Positions 41,790 to 53,034 of a stretch of DNA of 64,000 bases are shown in pieces (the first letter of the stretch is position 1; every line of letters begins with the position of its first letter). Below the pieces are notes generated by a model. It did no database searches. It was not told where the DNA came from and saw only the letters and a list, made by a program, of their open reading frames with translations. The stretch is from contig JAKCPI010031589.1 in assembly GCA_023213315.1 (NCBI GenBank), forward strand, positions 1 through 64,000. The letters are read 5' to 3'. Both the position numbers and the translations under genes were made by a program. The DNA comes from Euborellia annulipes. Lineage: Eukaryota > Arthropoda > Insecta > Dermaptera > Anisolabididae.

Positions 41790-42391
41790 GATGACTTCCC
41801 CGAGACTTTCTCGTATATTCTTTTGGAATTACGTCTGGGTGTGTGTGTAAACACGATTGCTTAAAAACCAAAGAATTTGTGAAACAAATGAATATGTGAA
41901 ACAAATTCATTTGTTTATATTTACCCTTTTTTTAATGACACCTGTATGATTTTGTTTTGATTTTTTATCAAAATTAACGAAAATTTTCTATTTCTTCTTT
42001 GATTATTTCAAAAACTATTCAGTTTTCGAAAAAATGTCAAAAGAATAAAAGCTTTTTAAAATAGAGTATTTTATCATGATATAACAAAAAAATTGAAAAT
42101 TTCAAAATTTTTGAAAAAACTTTTTAAGTAAAGTACTACTTCCAAGTGACGTATTTACTCCAAAAGTTGATCGAAATCAACAATTTTAGTGTAAGGAGTA
42201 TATATCAAATTTCATCTATCTAGCTGCTTTGGTTTTTAAGCAATCGTGTTTACACACACACACACACACACACAGACATAATGCCAAAAATGGTATTTTT
42301 GGACTCAGGGAGGTCTAAAACGTGGAGAAACATCAAAATCTCGAAGTCGAATTTTTTTACGATTACAATACTTTCTCTTTACGAGAAAGTA
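41790..42391 (+). mobile_element. Diverged dhE relative (dhE-2)
   Basis: Right half parallels dhE: (CA)n, TTTTTGGACTCAGGGAGGTC, CATCAAAATCTCGAAGTCGA and an end hairpin TACTTTCTCTTTACGAGAAAGTA. The left half is different: AACACGATTGCTTAAAAACC is repeated inverted at 42229-42252. It looks like a second subfamily with the same kind of end B. Confidence 0.65.
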
Positions 42392-42407
42392 AAAAAAAAC
42401 TAAAAAA

Positions 42408-42500
42408 ATAATGCTTTTATTTAAATTGACCTAAAAAGAGTTGTTGAATATTTATGACGTAAAATAGACATGTCTTTATTTTAAACTTTTTAGTTTTTTT
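42408..42500. repeat. PAL-Y fragment
   Basis: AATGCTTTTATTTAAATTGA followed by ATATTTATGACGTAAAAT: one arm and part of the centre of PAL-Y. Confidence 0.55.
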
Positions 42501-42575
42501 TTTTGTTTTTGAAATTATACACTTGATTTATTATTATATATAACTGATCACAATATCACGAATAATAGACAAGGC

Positions 42576-42853
42576 TTTTGGTTAGTTTTGCGGGGGGTCA
42601 CCAGAGGGCAGCATCATCTTAATAACACTTTGCGCAAGTGGGAGGGGCGAACTCTTGCCTCCCCCCCCCCACCTCCCCCCGGTCAGGCAGCCAGCCTCCA
42701 TCTCCCGCCTGATTCTTTTTTCTCAATCTCCAACTATAAAATCTATTTTTAAACCAACAATAAAAAAGCAATAAAATAATAAAATTGATATAAATGCTGA
42801 CTCAAAAACATTAGCTCCAGGAATTAATATTCAAATAAAGAGAAAGTAAAAAT
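42576..42853 (-). repeat. Rep-U copy 2
   Basis: Inverted counterpart of 26829-27103, ending AAATAAAGAGAAAGTAAA. Confidence 0.8.
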
Positions 42854-43455
42854 TTATAAAAAATAAATACTTTAATTATTATATGAATAAAAATAGATTT
42901 TCTTTTCATTTCATAAATTAAATAAAGTAGAAAAATAGAAATATTCATAATAGGTATAAGCTTACATGAAAAATATATTAAAAAAACTGGTGTGACTGTC
43001 ACACCAGATTTTTCGTGTCGACATATATTTAGTTCTCGCCGATATATTAGAATTCAAGATGAAATAAAATTTATAAGTATGGCAAAATATTTATATTTCG
43101 TTACCATGGCAACCATTTCACCTCTATGAAATACAAGAGTAAAGTGGTCTTCATAAGATTTCAATTGCAAAATGAGAATATACATTTTAAAGAGCACCTA
43201 AAAAATAATTGATTTTTGAATTTTAATAAAAATTGTTCGAGGGAATGTTGAGAAAATCGAAAAAAAAAAAAACTGAAAAAGTACATCAGTAAAGTACTAG
43301 TACTCTTTTGATTAAAAACTTATTTTCAGGGTCCCGGGGGGTGTTTAACTTAATTATAAAATTTCAACCTCATAGCTCAATTTCTTCATGCTTTAAATTG
43401 AACACAGACAGACAGGCAGACCATGTCTCGAAAACCACTTTTTTGGATTCAGGGG

Positions 43456-44418
43456 CTGAGGCGTACCGAGGCAGTTGGGGGCCTGGGGCAGCACTAGAAG
43501 AGGGGGCCTTATATTGAATTTTTTTTTTTTTGGGGGGGGGGGGGGTGCTCATCTTTAAATATCCTTCGCCTCCATACACAAAATATTTTTAAAATACCGT
43601 ATATCCCTGAATCCCAAGGGCCTAAGGGCCTCTCAAAGATAAATTTTCATTAATTTTTTTACTTTCTCTTACCTATGTATATATGTAATATATATATAGA
43701 GAGAAAGTATTGGATTCATGTCAAAAATTCGATGTCGAGATTTTGATGGATCTTCACGTTTTGAGGTCCCCTGAATCCAAAAAAGTGGTTTTCGCGACAT
43801 GGTCTGTCTGTCTGTGTGTCTGTGTGTCTGTCTGTCTGTGTGTCTGTGAACAAAATATCTCAAGAACGAAAAGAGCTAGGAAGTTGAAATTTTATATTTA
43901 AGTTAGGCACCCCCATGGGACGTGACACGAAGCTTTTGAACAAAATCGACCAAAGAGTACTAGTACTTTACTGATTCACTTTTTCAGTTTTTTTCGATTT
44001 TCTCAAAATTTGCTCCAACGATTTTTTTTAAAATTCAAAAATCAATTATTTTTTAGATTCTCTATAAAATGTATATTCTCATTTTGTGATTGAAATCTTC
44101 TGAAGACCACTTTACTCTTGTACTCCATAGAAAAGATAGGAGAAATGGTTGCCATGGTATCAAAATATAAATATTTTCCCATACTTATAAATTTTACATC
44201 TTGAATTCAATTGTACCCTACTGTCGGAAACTAAATACATGTCGACACAAAAAATCTGGTGTGACAAGCACAGTACACAACTTTCGATTACCGAAGGTAA
44301 GAGAAAGTTGTGTGCTGTGCGCCAGTCACACCAGATTTTATTTTTATAAATATTTGGGGGCCTATGCCGGCTCGGGGCCTGGGACGGACCCCCCCCCCCC
44401 CCCCTCGGTACGCCACTG
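43456..44418. mobile_element. hAT-like MITE, CAGTGGCGTAC family, hosting dhE copy 15
   Basis: Ends CTGAGGCGTACCGAGG and CCTCGGTACGCCACTG; 8-bp duplication TTCAGGGG (43448-43455 and 44419-44426). Its own DNA is about 280 bp; the rest is dhE copy 15. Confidence 0.9.
43656..44338 (-). mobile_element. dhE copy 15
   Basis: Full-length minus copy with both hairpins and a GTCT/GTGT tract at 43802-43850, inside the hAT MITE that is itself inside dhE copy 14. Confidence 0.9.
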
Positions 44419-44524
44419 TTCAGGGGACCTCAAAACGGGAAGATGACATCAAAATTTTTGACATGAATCCAATACTTTCTCTCTATATAGCCTATATATT
44501 ACATAGGTAAGAGAAAGTAAAATA

Positions 44525-44997
44525 CACAGAGCCTATGAAAATTTTCATTCAATTCACTTTTTTACTTTTTATTTATATAATATTAAAGTGAAATTATATC
44601 CCCGCTTTTATATAACTGAGAAAAGCGAGGCGCCCCGCCCCCTTTTTGCATCTTCGATGTTTTTTGGATGAGATTAATTAAATCTTACATTAATTGAGCC
44701 AAGCATTGGACATGTCTGCCATCTGGTGGGCGTTTTCCAAACCGGTTCAACAAAGCAGCCCGCTGAGGGAATCAGTGTGTTTGTAAACGTGTGCGCGTGT
44801 TTGTGTGTGTGTGTGTGTGTGTGTGTGCCTCTCTTTCTCTCACGTTCATCTGGAATTGTTTTGTGAATAAATGCAACACTCGGATGAAAATTATCTTCTC
44901 AACAGTGGGAGCTCTGCGTCTTCTCTTAAAGACGGTAAATAATAACTTATTTTCAAATATGTCATAAAACAAGCTGATTTGCTATGGCGCCTTTTTT
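44525..44997. other. Spacer with (GT)n
   Basis: (GT)n near 44798-44827. No gene recognised. Confidence 0.5.
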
Positions 44998-45026
44998 TTT
45001 TACTTTCTCTTACCTATGTATATACT
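44998..45026 (-). mobile_element. dhE end-B fragment
   Basis: TTTACTTTCTCTTACCTATG only; Rep-W follows immediately. Confidence 0.55.
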
Positions 45027-45029
45027 TGA

Positions 45030-45200
45030 ACAGCTGTGAGCAGGAATAAAAAAAAAAAAACATTTATATTTATTTCGTTGACGTTTCGGAAGCGTTTCGC
45101 TCCCATCTTCAGGACCTGCGTAATTATATTATATAACAATGCAGTTAAAAATGCTTACGAAATAATTGTTGAGCAAAAGTTGGTTAATTGGTCGACAGAC
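45030..45200 (+). repeat. Rep-W copy 1
   Basis: Inverted match of 48950-49165: ATTTCGTTGACGTTTCGG ... CATCTTCAGGACC, then GTTAAAAATGCTTACGAAAT. Unclassified interspersed repeat. Confidence 0.75.
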
Positions 45201-45408
45201 GACAGATATGTATATTGTGCATAATACTTTAACAAATTTAACAGTTGTGTATGTGAATATATAGCTAAAGGCTGTCAGGGTGTGCAGACGACCTCAAACG
45301 CCGACTCATTTTATTCTCGTCTTAAAATTAACAGTATAGTTCTTAGAAATTACTATTATAAACACAATAAAAGAATTATATAAAAAAAAAAAACAAAAAA
45401 ACAATTAT

Positions 45409-46170
45409 AGGCCAGTCAATATCGACATTTAAAACGTAAAGTATTTCTGCATTTTTGGTATGTTATTCGGACCCCTTAGGGGAGTGTGAAACCAACCACA
45501 TTTTGTAAGCAAAAAAAAAGTTATGCTATCCCGCGTAATACGAGAAAAACTGCGTAATTTTCGCACTTTTTTCAGTTTTTGCAGTTTAATTCAAAAACTA
45601 TGGGCTTTTTGACATTAGTTGCTTTTACCATTTTGAAAGTATATTAAATTTGAAACAATTCAAGCCAACCTACAGCTCTGTATCTCTAATAGTTTTTGAG
45701 ATATAATGATTACAAGATTTTCACAAATGTTACAATTTTCAGTTTTCTTCATGTTTAAAGACGAATATCGGCATAATCGCTCATGCTTAGAGAAAAATTG
45801 TGAGAAATTGAGTTTTAGCACATTTAATTACCTTTTATTTAAGCGCAAAACGGGGTCATTAACTCTTATAGTTCTCCTGTAATCTTAAAAAACAAAAATT
45901 CCAATAATATAAGTTTTAAATAACCCTACATGGAATTGCATCATATCTCAAAAACTATTAGAGATACAGAGCTATGGTTTGGCTTCAATTGTTTGAAATT
46001 TAATGCACTTTAAAAATGATAATAATAACTAATGTCAAAAAGCTCATAGTTTTTGAATTAAACTGCAAAAACTGAAAATTTTGAAGTTTTTCTCGTATTA
46101 CGCGGGTAGCACGACTTTTTTTTTTTGCTTGCAAAATGTGGTTGGTTTCACACTCCCCATAAGTGGAAAA
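45409..46170. repeat. Rep-V copy 2
   Basis: Left end AGGCCAGTCAATATCGAC and inverted GAGTGTGAAACCAACCACAT / ATGTGGTTGGTTTCACACTC; central block shared with 18666-19305. The outer right end is lost. An internal inverted repeat makes it fold more than once. Confidence 0.8.
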
Positions 46171-46967
46171 TGCAGAATCCCCCTTATTTAAAATTTTTAG
46201 ACTGATTAAAAGTTCATAGAGATTTTCGAGATGGGTTTTCTGGTTGCATGATTGCCCTTTGTATTTCTGAATGGCAAAAGAGATTCCCTCCTAAACGAAT
46301 TCTGATCTTGATAGATAATTTTATAGTTTTCAAAATCAAAGCTATGACGGTGCTCGTAGGCATGACAGGCTCAAGCAGTCGTTTGTTTTTTATTTATTTT
46401 AAAGTCAATTCTTCGCGAGACAATTTTCAACATCAATTTTTAGATCACAGCATTTTTTACTTTTTTCTATGCCAATACAAAGAAAAAGAAGTAAATTAAA
46501 TAATAAAACTACTTTTAAGAACCAAATTTTATATTTGACTTTATTGACGCGCTCGGAAACGGTGGCACCGAAAGGCTCGGTGCTCACTGTTCATCGGCAC
46601 TTGAAGTTTTTTCATTAAATCGTTGTTACTGATAGTTTGAGTTTATATTTCACTGATTAATATTGAAGTCATAACATTTGTTAATAGTTTTATGGAAAGA
46701 AATCTTATTATTTGTTATTACATTTCAAGCAATATTGAATGTTAAGAAGCATTATTTGTAGGTTGCACCCGCGATAAAAAAGGTATGAAAGTTTTTTTTT
46801 TTTTTTGCAGAAATAAATTGCTTATGTTTTGAAACTTTGTAGAAGTTAGAAGAAATAAAGGGGAAACTTGAATTAACCGTAACAAAAAAAAGTTGTCATT
46901 TTAATTAAAATAACTGAAGTTGGTTGCACCCGCGATCGCAATATCAACAGTTTGACTCTTAAGATTA
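46171..46967. other. Non-coding spacer
   Basis: No gene. Contains the first two TTGCACCCGCGAT motifs (46763-46775 and 46924-46936). Confidence 0.5.
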
Positions 46968-47236
46968 TTATTATTTTTTTTTTTAAAAACATTCACACTT
47001 TTTTCTCATTCCACTCACACTCACACACACATTCACACTGTCTTTTCGGCAGCTCAGGCCATATAAGACATTTACGATATCCGTTATTTATGAATTTTTA
47101 TATATATTAGGGCATTTTTATTTAAGCCATCTGGTATCCAGATGGCTTAAATAAAATCATCGGACTGCCTGGGGTCCGAACCCGCGACGTTTGGTATAAG
47201 AGGTTAGTACGCAACCTCTACGCCATGCCCCGAGGC
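46968..47236 (-). mobile_element. SINE-A copy 12
   Basis: Full-length minus copy flanked by ACTCTTAAGATTA (46955-46967 and 47237-47249). Confidence 0.93.
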
Positions 47237-47249
47237 ACTCTTAAGATTA

Positions 47250-47776
47250 CTGTGTTATTTGACATATTTTTTTAATTTATTAAGTTTCTAATAACATCAT
47301 AGCTTATTTATCATAATTTTGTGTCATTTAAGAAGCGATTTTTTGAAATTTCAATTTTAAGGTCACTCAATGGTCATTTATGGGTATTTTTTTGATTTTA
47401 ATTAACTCTTAAGCGAGACCAGATATAACTTAGCTTTCTTCGCTAAAAGCTTCGAAAATGAAAATATAAAATCATAGTTTCGGGATTTTTTGAAATTCGG
47501 CCCCTAAGAACCCCAAATCATCATTTTTGAGAAAAATGCATTTTTTTATTTTTTTATTTTTTTATTTATTAGGCAAAAGGCAGAGCCATCATGCCTTCAT
47601 ACAATTTTTGTAAGAATACAAATTAATATGACTATAAACAAATAAGGATACAATATAAACGTTACAAATAAATGAGGCTACAAACAAATTAGGATAAAAT
47701 ATAAAGGGTACAAATAAATAGGATTACGAACAAATAAGGATACAATATAAATGCCACAAATAAATAGGATTACAAA
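47250..47776. other. AT-rich spacer and degenerate minisatellite
   Basis: From about 47610 a degenerate repeat of ACAAATAAATAGGATTAC / ACAAACAAATAAGGATAC type; it resumes at 48018-48090 after the MITE. Confidence 0.55.
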
Positions 47777-48017
47777 CATGGGCGTCTGCAGGGGGGGGCA
47801 ACCAGGCACTTGCCCCCCCTGGAAAATTAAATGATACAAAAAAATGTATAAAACAAAGAAAAAAATACAAAAAAATCTTCACAGTAAACATCCACCTTGC
47901 CGCGGTTTGAAAGCTTTAATACTAAGGGATGTATAACATTATTAATATCAAAATAAGTTTTTTTTAACTTATCTTGAAGTGACTTGCCCCCCTGCAAAAA
48001 ACCTGCGGACGCCCATG
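47777..48017. mobile_element. hAT-like MITE with perfect 8-bp duplication
   Basis: Ends CATGGGCGTCTGCAGG / CCTGCGGACGCCCATG, 241 bp, duplication ATTACAAA (47769-47776 and 48018-48025). Inserted in the degenerate minisatellite. Confidence 0.93.
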
Positions 48018-48447
48018 ATTACAAATAAATAAGGATACAAATAAATAAAAATACAAATCAATAGGATACATATAAAGAATACAAATATTTTTTTTTATTT
48101 GGATTTCTAATTTTTTTTTTTTTTTTATAAATCTTTAAGCAATAAAAATAATCTCTATCTCTAATAAAATGTGTTTGTGTGTATAAACAGTATATAGTTA
48201 CGCAAAAGTTACGTATTTCCGATGTTTACAGCGATTCTGATGTTAAATCATAAGCTGATAAATCTCCAACTATTCCAAAGAAATAATTCATACTTAAAAA
48301 AGTACTAATCAGTAATATTACATCTTTGATCTCATTATTTTAATTTGTGGTTATTTGATGTGATGTTATATTCACAAAAGTGAGACGTGTTGCACCCGCG
48401 ATAATTTGCCGTTGCGCCCGCGATTGTATAAAACGTGAATAATTCTT

Positions 48448-48620
48448 TTTTTTTTTTTTTTTAAACACTCACACTTTTTTCTCATTCACACTTCAAATTA
48501 CACACACATTCATACAGTCTTTTCGGCAACTTAGGCCATTTAAGACTTTTGACGATAACCGTTATGAATATATATTATTTAGGGCCCAGGCATTCTTATT
48601 TAAGTCATTTGGTATCCAAA
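48448..48620 (-). mobile_element. SINE-A copy 13, 5'-truncated
   Basis: Lacks the tRNA-like head; flanked by GTGAATAATTCTT (48435-48447 and 48621-48633). Confidence 0.92.
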
Positions 48621-48633
48621 GTGAATAATTCTT

Positions 48634-48949
48634 AATATTTATTTCTTTTTAATAATTTTATTTATAATTCAATAATTGCTTTGTTAAATAATCTTTTAAA
48701 ATATGAAAAAATAGTTTAATAAATGTTCCTCAATTAACAGACTTTTGTCATTTTTCGTTCATAATTTTTATAGGGGGTCCGATTTCGTTGCGCCCGCGAT
48801 GCACTTCAAACCTCTCTTGTGGCTATTCATACATTTTATATAAATTTTTATAAACAAATCTTTAAAAAGTAAGTTAAAATGGATCCTTTCAAATCATAGT
48901 TTTCTTAAAAATGATTTCTGTTTTATTAGTAAGTTCATGCTCTCGCATC
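48634..48949. other. Non-coding spacer
   Basis: Contains the fifth TTGCGCCCGCGAT motif (48788-48800). No gene. Confidence 0.45.
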
Positions 48950-49165
48950 CGCATTGCGTTTTTTTCCAATTTTTTGTTCAACAATTATTTCGTAAGCATT
49001 TTTAACTGCATTGTTATATAATATAATATGTACTAAATTATCGATGGCCGTAGTTCCTGAAGATGTGCTCCCGAAACGTCGACGAAATAATATAGGCCTA
49101 AATGTTTTTTTTTTATTTCTGCTGGCTGCCCTGCTCATAGCTGTCCTGTCCTTATTCAATTATCA
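48950..49165 (-). repeat. Rep-W copy 2
   Basis: Inverted copy of 45030-45200 with an extra ~50 bp near the middle (CCTGAAGATGTGCTCCCGAA, ACGTCGACGAAATAAT). Confidence 0.75.
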
Positions 49166-50284
49166 TCACAGCCATTTCCATTCTTCATTGAACTATGTAG
49201 CTATATATGTATGTATGTATGACTTTTCGACTTTTTTTTTTTAATAAGCTTGCTATTTAAAATTGATTAATGTAATTTTGATAAAAAGTTTCTATGCTAC
49301 TAGTATTAAATATAACCATAAAAGAACTTTAATAATAACTCCGTTTTAATTTTTGAATTATTAATATAAATAGTGCATAGATTAATTTGCAATCATGTGT
49401 CAAGAGACTTTGAAGCATTTTTACAAATATAATTGAACTTTGAGAATTTTGCAATAATAATTTATTGTTTATTCTCTGAATTAGTCGTATTTTTAGAGAT
49501 AATTTATGAATATCTGCAATAATTACAGTATTTACTTGCACAATTGACAAAAACAAATGATATATAATCTAATCAATAAATCAGAAAAACTTTAATGTTA
49601 ATTTTCTCAAATCTCGGTAGCTGGCGCTTGACACACTAATGCGTAACAGGCTCCAATTGATTTTTTTTTTTTTGATTTCGATTAAATTGAATTTTCACTT
49701 TGAATTCAGTCAGGTAGAGGCAGGCACACACGATGATCTGCCAAATGTCCAATTGCCTTTCCATCTATGACGTTTCTTTTTTTTTTTTTTATTTCATTTT
49801 CAAATCAAAGGGAGAGAAGATTGGCAGCCAGTCAGAATCCACGAATTAAATTGGATACATTTACTATGCGTTGAATGAATGAATGCATCAAAATTGAATG
49901 TCCCATTGGAATTGACATGTCCCAGCGGAATTAATCACAAACAGTGATAAAAAAATCATTTCCACTATTTTGTAATTAGCAAAAGTAGCGTAACTAAAAC
50001 CTCTGTAACTCAATTGATGCGCCATCTTTTGGTTAGTCCCGGAACTTAGAGATCGAATTGTAAATAGTGAAATTTAAAGCTCTTAAGGTGCGCGTCTCGA
50101 AAAGCCGTTAGAAGACGATTCAGTAGCGAGTTACTCTAGGCGTTAGTTTTTCCCATAGGAATATTCCATTTCATTTGAAAGATTCCAGTTAATTAATTAA
50201 GGGTAGAAAATTAATTATTCTTTAACACAATGATTACTAATTTAATTATCTACAAGATATAGAGCGAATTTTTTAAAAATATCT
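49166..50284. other. Non-coding stretch
   Basis: AT-rich, (TATG)n near 49206-49220, T-runs. No gene or repeat recognised. Confidence 0.5.
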
Positions 50285-50395
50285 TTTATTTAATGCGATT
50301 AATATAAAAAAAATCTTTTTTTTCGAAAATCAAAAAAAGGGCTTCTATAAGTTGTAGATATTTTAAATAGCTTTAATTTAAAAAAAAATTCAAGT
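50285..50395 (-). repeat. Segment related to the FB-F spacer
   Basis: Inverted match of about 31665-31760: GGGCTTCTATAAGTTGTAGA and ATAGCTTTAATTTAAAAAAA. The fold-back arms are absent here. Confidence 0.65.
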
Positions 50396-50817
50396 CGATA
50401 GCTTCAAAATTGTGGCTGGTGGAATCTCCCAAATTTAGCACCCCGAGGCAAGTTTTTGCCGATAAGATCGCGTTAGGGGTCTTAAAAATTTAGCCCAACT
50501 ATTATGAAAATTTGCCGACAGATGGCAGGATGGTAGGGCCCTATTTGGTTGATCTTTTAATAATGAATAGTATTTGAATAGTAATGATTAATTTTTATAA
50601 ATATCTTTTTTCGAAAATCATTTTTTTGTATTTTCAGTAGAAAGATATCATTCTACTTATGCCCTGAACTGGGTAAGAACGTAATTCAAATTTTTCAGTT
50701 CAAAGTGCTTAACTGTGGCTCTAACAATGAAAATGAAATGTTTTTTTGGCTCTCCTGAAAATAAGCAAAAATGGAGTTAGGCACTTTGCAAATTAGAACG
50801 TCGATATATCGTTTAAA
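50396..50817. other. Non-coding spacer
   Basis: No gene recognised. Confidence 0.4.
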
Positions 50818-51009
50818 ACAGCATAAAAATATGTAAATATAGGCTTATAGCTGATCTGATAATACCGGCTGTTAGACTAGCCTGCCATCTTTTGCAAAAG
50901 TGCTCAACTATTTGGCCGTTAATTTTTAAATAAATATGAAATTTAATAATTTTCGACTTCTTTACCATTTCATTTAATTATTATAGGTTGGATATTAATG
51001 ATTTTTACA
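50818..51009 (+). repeat. Rep-T copy 2
   Basis: Inverted counterpart of 21173-21362. Confidence 0.75.
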
Positions 51010-51299
51010 TTTTTAGATTAAAAAGCATTGTGTGGTTTTGTAAAGATATATTGAAATATGATGGGTTCTCGATAGATGTCAGCACCTCCCTTCCTTATAA
51101 AATATATATTTAAATTAATATAAATAATTAAAAATTAAATAACTTAAAATTATATGATATCTTAATAAATAAATATCTTTTATAAAAATATTTAAAAAAA
51201 AAAAAAAAAGGAAAATTTAAATAAATTATCAAGTAACTCAATATTTTTTTAAAGAGATTTTTAATAACATATGAAAGAGAAAGAGAGAGATTACTCCGA
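51010..51299. other. AT-rich spacer
   Basis: No gene. Confidence 0.4.
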
Positions 51300-51655
51300 G
51301 TAAATAATTCTATCAAAGGAAGACATACCGGGGAGGACTGCGCCTGCGCGACCAGGAAGGCTAGATGAAGAAGGAGAGAGAAAAAAAAAATGGCGATGAG
51401 GAGGAATTGAAGACATGTCAGCGGAGAAAAAGAATCAAATTCGGCCAGCCTTCAATATAATCCAATACACGTGTATTTTTAAACAATCTTTTATTCAGAA
51501 GAATCTGATCCACCACTGGGATCGAAAAAGGCTGGCGAAGACGACATCCGAAGGAAGCAACGTGACTTCAACTCGCTTGGCTCTCCTCAGCTCGGGGTCC
51601 ATCAAGACATCGGAAAAGCTAAGGAAACATCATTTTTTATTCTCATGAGATCTAT
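51300..51655. other. GC-richer patch, possible promoter or exon
   Basis: A break in the AT-rich background: GCGCCTGCGCGACC (NRF1-like), CAGGAAGG (ETS-like) and AAAAATGGCGATG (YY1-like) within 80 bp, then a 77-codon plus-strand open frame at 51415-51648 (MSAEKKNQIRPAFN...) with no domain I recognise. It could be the start of a host gene, but no splice pattern or homology supports it. Confidence 0.2.
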
Positions 51656-52589
51656 TTAAAAAAAAAACAATCTAGATTGATCAATTACCAATAATAATTA
51701 ATAATCTCTTTCATATATTTTTAATAAAAGTGCACACAAAAAAAAAAAAATTTGATATAAAAAAAAACATCCAATTTTATAAAAAAAAAAAACTTATTTT
51801 TATCTATACATAAACAGAGCTCTGAAATTATTTCAATTATTGAACATTCAATTACAAAGTAAAATCTTTAATAATAATAATTTTTAATTTTTAATAATAA
51901 TCAAAAGAGTTGGAAAGTTGATGAATCTAATAAATAAATTTCATTTTCCTTATTAATAATTTTTATTTAAATGATAAATTTGTAACTCTTTAGGAGCGAA
52001 TGAAGGAATAACTAAGTAAATGCGAAATTTAATAAAATTAACAAAACAGAATTTTTATTGTCATAATTTCCAAATACAATTTTCTTAAATGAATTTTGGA
52101 ACGTTTCGGAAACGGCTTCACGGGTACCTGAAACAACAGTTAAAAGATAGATGTATGTATTTGTGAGGAATCCTATAGAAAACGGAATCATTAAATTTTT
52201 ATAATAATACCCCGTGTCCCCTTAGCTGGGGAGGGAATCTTTGGGGGGTTGGGTGAAATAATAAAAAAAAATAAAAAAAATAAATTTTTTTATAACTAAT
52301 TTTTAATCGATGATCCTAAGAAAATAATAAATCGTAGGCGTTTAAATGAAAATTTTCAGAAAATTATTCAATTAAGGGTATTAAAATCGCGTTTTTAATA
52401 ATTGGAAAATGGGAAATTAATAGAGGCATGTTAAAAACTGAGAACAATATTTATTTAGCAATTGAAGATTTGAATCATTTTAAATTATTTTAAAAATTAT
52501 ATTTTATCAATTTAAAAATTGAATAATTAAATCTCCCAATTATTTTTTATAATTCGTGATATATATTAAATTTCAACTTTTATTTTTGT
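51656..52589. other. AT-rich spacer
   Basis: No gene or repeat recognised. Confidence 0.45.
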
Positions 52590-52680
52590 CGGGGCTCGCT
52601 GGTGTAGTGAGCTAGGGTGTCAGCTTCTGCAAAAGAAGATCCTGTTCAAATCCTTGGCATGCAGGATTTTTCATTAAAAT
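52590..52680 (+). mobile_element. SINE-B copy 2
   Basis: GCTCGCTGGTGTAGTGAGCT (A-box-like), GAAGATCCTGTTCAAATCC (B-box-like) and CATGCAGGATTTTTC, matching 29110-29196. A Helitron-1 scrap (CAAGCAAGCCCTGGATTGGA) follows at 52697-52733. Confidence 0.6.
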
Positions 52681-52789
52681 AAAAATATTTATTTAATGCA
52701 AACAAACTCAAGCAAGCCCTGGATTGGAATATAGGATCTTTCCACAACAGCCCTCAGGCAACTCTACGAGGAGAGGGAGGCTGTGACAC

Positions 52790-52960
52790 GTCGGGGGGGG
52801 GGGAAGGGGGGGGGGGGAGGAAAGAAGAGGGGGAAAAGGGGGGGAAGAAAAAGGAGAAGAGAGAGAGAGAGGAGGAGGGTGGAGAGGAGGGGGGGGGGGG
52901 GGGAGGGGGGGGGGGGGGAAGAGAGGGAAAAAAAGGGAAAGGAAAAAAAAAAAAAAAATT
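52790..52960. repeat. Purine-only (G/A) low-complexity tract
   Basis: About 170 bp almost entirely G and A on the plus strand. It creates proline- or arginine-rich open frames on both strands that are not genes. Confidence 0.9.
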
Positions 52961-52968
52961 TATTTTTG

Positions 52969-53034
52969 TCGTCACGGCTTGTGACGTCATCGCTTGTAGC
53001 GTCACGGCTTTTGACGTCATGGCTTGTAACGCGA
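52969..53034. repeat. Short tandem repeat containing TGACGTCA
   Basis: Four ~16-bp units of GTCACGGCTTGTGACGTCAT type. TGACGTCA is the CRE palindrome; function here is unknown. Confidence 0.75.

Larger units (their letters stand above)
42980..44524 (+). mobile_element. dhE copy 14, split by a hAT MITE
   Basis: End A is collapsed to CTGGTGTGACTGTCACACCAG-type arms without the long loop; body to GGATTCAGGGG (43455), then the MITE, then ACCTCAAAACGGGAAGATG and end B to 44524. Confidence 0.87.

Noticed and set aside
46248..46499. 83-residue plus-strand open frame as a host gene
   Set aside because: No recognisable domain, AT-rich codon content like the background, and no supporting signals.
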